DNA from: Patescibacteria group bacterium
GTDB taxonomy: Bacteria > Patescibacteriota > Minisyncoccia > Phycocordibacterales > UBA9973
Assembly (NCBI GenBank): GCA_030916575.1
Contig: JAUPWJ010000076.1
Location: 1 to 5,889, forward strand
Reading direction: 5' to 3'
Length of the DNA stretch: 5,889 nucleotides
Of the stretch, positions 4,687 through 5,889 are shown one piece after another. The translations under genes and the position numbers were made by a program. A model generated the notes under the pieces. That model saw only the letters and a program-made list of their open reading frames with translations. It searched no databases and was not told the origin of the DNA. Every line of letters begins with the position of its first letter. The stretch's first letter is position 1.

Positions 4687-4950
4687 ATGGAAGATAAAAA
4701 AAATACAAATTATTCCATATATAAACCAGTTTTAGTATTTTATGCTAAAACGACTTCGTGGGTTATAATACCTCTTTTGATTGCAGTTATACTTGGTAAA
4801 TATGCAAGTCGTTCAACTGGCAATGAAATGTTATTTTTCGGAGCTGTAGTTTTGGGTTTTATAATCACAATTTACGGTATTTATGGAGAGATAAAAAAAT
4901 ATAAAAAAGATTTAGAAATAGAAGACAAGAATAAAAATGGCGACAAATAA
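4687..4950 (+). CDS. AtpI/AtpZ-like small membrane protein of the ATP synthase operon
   Basis: This 87-residue protein has two membrane segments, near residues 23-38 and 49-69. A Gly-containing turn and a short loop lie between them, and the basic tail continues to residue 87. The pattern SWVIIPLLIAVILGKY followed by a second Gly-rich helix resembles the AtpZ/AtpI family (F0F1-ATPase gene 1 type). Members of that family help assemble the c-ring or transport Mg/Ca in some bacteria. Position directly before atpB supports this. The frame is open back to an ATG at 4660, but that codon lies inside the tRNA gene, so ATG 4687 is chosen. Because the tRNA ends at 4683, no SD can exist outside the tRNA; translation is presumably leaderless or coupled to tRNA processing. 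The 3' end overlaps atpB by 14 bp, which suggests translational coupling. The family call is by pattern and context, and the paralogue (atpI or atpZ) is not settled. Confidence 0.75.
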   Translation: MEDKKNTNYSIYKPVLVFYAKTTSWVIIPLLIAVILGKYASRSTGNEMLFFGAVVLGFIITIYGIYGEIKKYKKDLEIEDKNKNGDK

Positions 4951-5827
4951 TTTAGAACAAAATAATGTAGAGGAGGTTGAAGTAGCTCACGAAATTACTA
5001 TTTATGCAGAGCCTATTTTTCATGTTGGTAAATTTGAAGTTACAAATTCACTTTTGAATTCTTGGTTAACTGTAATAGTCATAATTATTTTATGTGTAGC
5101 ACTTCGGTTAAAATTGAAAAAAGTTCCAAGTAAGATTCAACACATTTTTGAATTACTTTTGGACGGAGCACTAGGTCTTGTAGACCAGGTTACAAATGAC
5201 CGCAAGATTTCACTTAAGATTTTCCCATTAGTTTTATCTCTTTTCCTTTTCATTCTTATAAATAACTGGCTTGGACTTTTGCCAATAGTAGGCTCAATAG
5301 GATTTTACGCTATGGAAGGAGGCCATGAAGTATTCTTACCGCTCTTCCGAGCAGGAACTGCAGATATCAATACCACTTTAGCTTTATCTATAGCCATGGT
5401 TGTAGGCTCAAATATCTTTGGAATCATAGCTATTGGAGCTTGGAAAACTTTTAATAAATATGTTAATGTAAGTATACTTGGTTCAATATTCACGAAAGTG
5501 AGGAAGGACCCAAGTATATTGATAGTAGCCCCTATAACCTTCTTTGTAGGTATTTTGGAGCTTATAGGAGAGGTTGCCAAGGTGGCATCACTATCTTTCC
5601 GATTATTCGGAAATGTATTTGCAGGAGAAGTATTGCTTGCTTCTATGGCAGCAATTTTTCTTTATGTATTACCTGGGCCATTTCTTTTCCTTGAAGTCTT
5701 TATCGGACTTATTCAGGCACTTATCTTTTCACTACTTGCGACAGTTTACTTTACGATAGCTTCGCAAGATCATAGTGAACATGATGAGGAGCATCATGAA
5801 GAAAAGAAGGAGTTAGCACATGTTTAA
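4937..5827 (+). CDS. atpB: F0F1 ATP synthase subunit a
   Basis: Subunit a forms the two proton half-channels against the c-ring of the membrane F0 sector. The protein has 296 residues, a normal length. The FRLFGNVFAGE block carries the essential arginine (Arg222, bases 5600-5602; equivalent to E. coli Arg210), with Asn226 and Glu231. Gln260 in IQALIFSLLATVYF matches E. coli Gln252, and Glu253 takes the place of E. coli His245. Other family marks are NNWLGLLPIVG (109-119) and TADINTTLALSI (141-152). Membrane segments lie near 38-58, 95-117, 147-167, 194-212, 214-245 and 249-275. The extra C-terminal tail (277-296) is rich in His, Glu and Asp. ATG 4937 overlaps the preceding gene by 14 bp and has only an A-rich stretch upstream rather than a clear SD. 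The remaining atp genes presumably follow beyond the window. Confidence 0.97.
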   Translation: MATNNLEQNNVEEVEVAHEITIYAEPIFHVGKFEVTNSLLNSWLTVIVIIILCVALRLKLKKVPSKIQHIFELLLDGALGLVDQVTNDRKISLKIFPLVLSLFLFILINNWLGLLPIVGSIGFYAMEGGHEVFLPLFRAGTADINTTLALSIAMVVGSNIFGIIAIGAWKTFNKYVNVSILGSIFTKVRKDPSILIVAPITFFVGILELIGEVAKVASLSFRLFGNVFAGEVLLASMAAIFLYVLPGPFLFLEVFIGLIQALIFSLLATVYFTIASQDHSEHDEEHHEEKKELAHV

Positions 5828-5871
5828 AATTATAAATTATTATTAGTCGAAGAAATTATTAAAATAATCAC

Positions 5872-5886
5872 TCCCGTAAGTCGGGA
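5872..5886 (+). other. Short hairpin after atpB, at the window edge
   Basis: TCCCG (5872-5876) pairs with CGGGA (5882-5886) around a 5-nt loop. A's, not T's, follow before the window ends, so it does not look like a terminator. The 62 bp after atpB are otherwise very AT-rich and hold no start of a gene that I can support. It may be an intercistronic structure before the next atp gene. Confidence 0.35.
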
Positions 5887-5889
5887 AAA

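Noticed and set aside
5574..5759. Small + strand frame inside atpB, and several - strand frames over the real genes
   Set aside because: They overlap well-supported genes in other frames, have no ribosome binding sites and show no recognisable protein features.

Overview
The window reads as ordinary chromosome from a small-genome, AT-rich bacterium. The inferred affiliation is Candidate Phyla Radiation (Patescibacteria), most likely Parcubacteria-like. This rests on the style of the release factor and ATP synthase proteins, the low GC, compact spacing, many start codons without a Shine-Dalgarno (SD) site, and a tRNA with no encoded CCA. It is an impression from sequence, not a database result. 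TGA is used as a stop (end of the gene at 2641-3312), so the code looks standard rather than the UGA-glycine code of some related lineages. All genes lie on the + strand.

Layout. (1) 3-767 is the 3' part of prfA (peptide chain release factor 1), cut by the window edge. (2) 796-2553 encodes a complete ABC exporter half-transporter with all nucleotide-binding motifs. (3) 2554-2640 holds a promoter, a 24-bp near-perfect palindrome at the predicted 5' end of the transcript, and a strong SD. These precede a TTG-started putative lipoprotein of unknown function (2641-3312), which is closed by a strong terminator at 3371-3405. (4) 3407-3435 is a good promoter for a small DUF805 membrane protein (3470-3901). 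(5) 3911-4068 is a promoter with a structured leader of about 124 nt, ahead of a single-RRM glycine-rich RNA-binding protein (4069-4413). That gene ends in a UUCG-loop terminator at 4435-4455. (6) A promoter at 4458-4486 leads through a ~120-nt leader into tRNA-Ile(GAT) at 4612-4683. The tRNA is followed after only 3 nt by the start of the ATP synthase operon: an AtpI/AtpZ-like protein (4687-4950) overlapping atpB (subunit a, 4937-5827). The rest of the operon would lie beyond the window.

No mobile element, CRISPR array, rRNA or obvious new multi-gene system is visible. The more unusual signals are regulatory or RNA-level. A tRNA abuts a protein start codon, so tRNA 3' processing could create a near-leaderless atpI mRNA. 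That tRNA has C instead of the near-universal U at T-loop position 55. A 13-bp repeat of the tRNA 5' end lies 70 bp upstream and could compete for the acceptor stem. The RRM gene has a hairpin that pairs part of its own SD. A palindrome sits exactly at the start of the putative lipoprotein transcript. Three promoters share an extended -10 element (TGTTAT).
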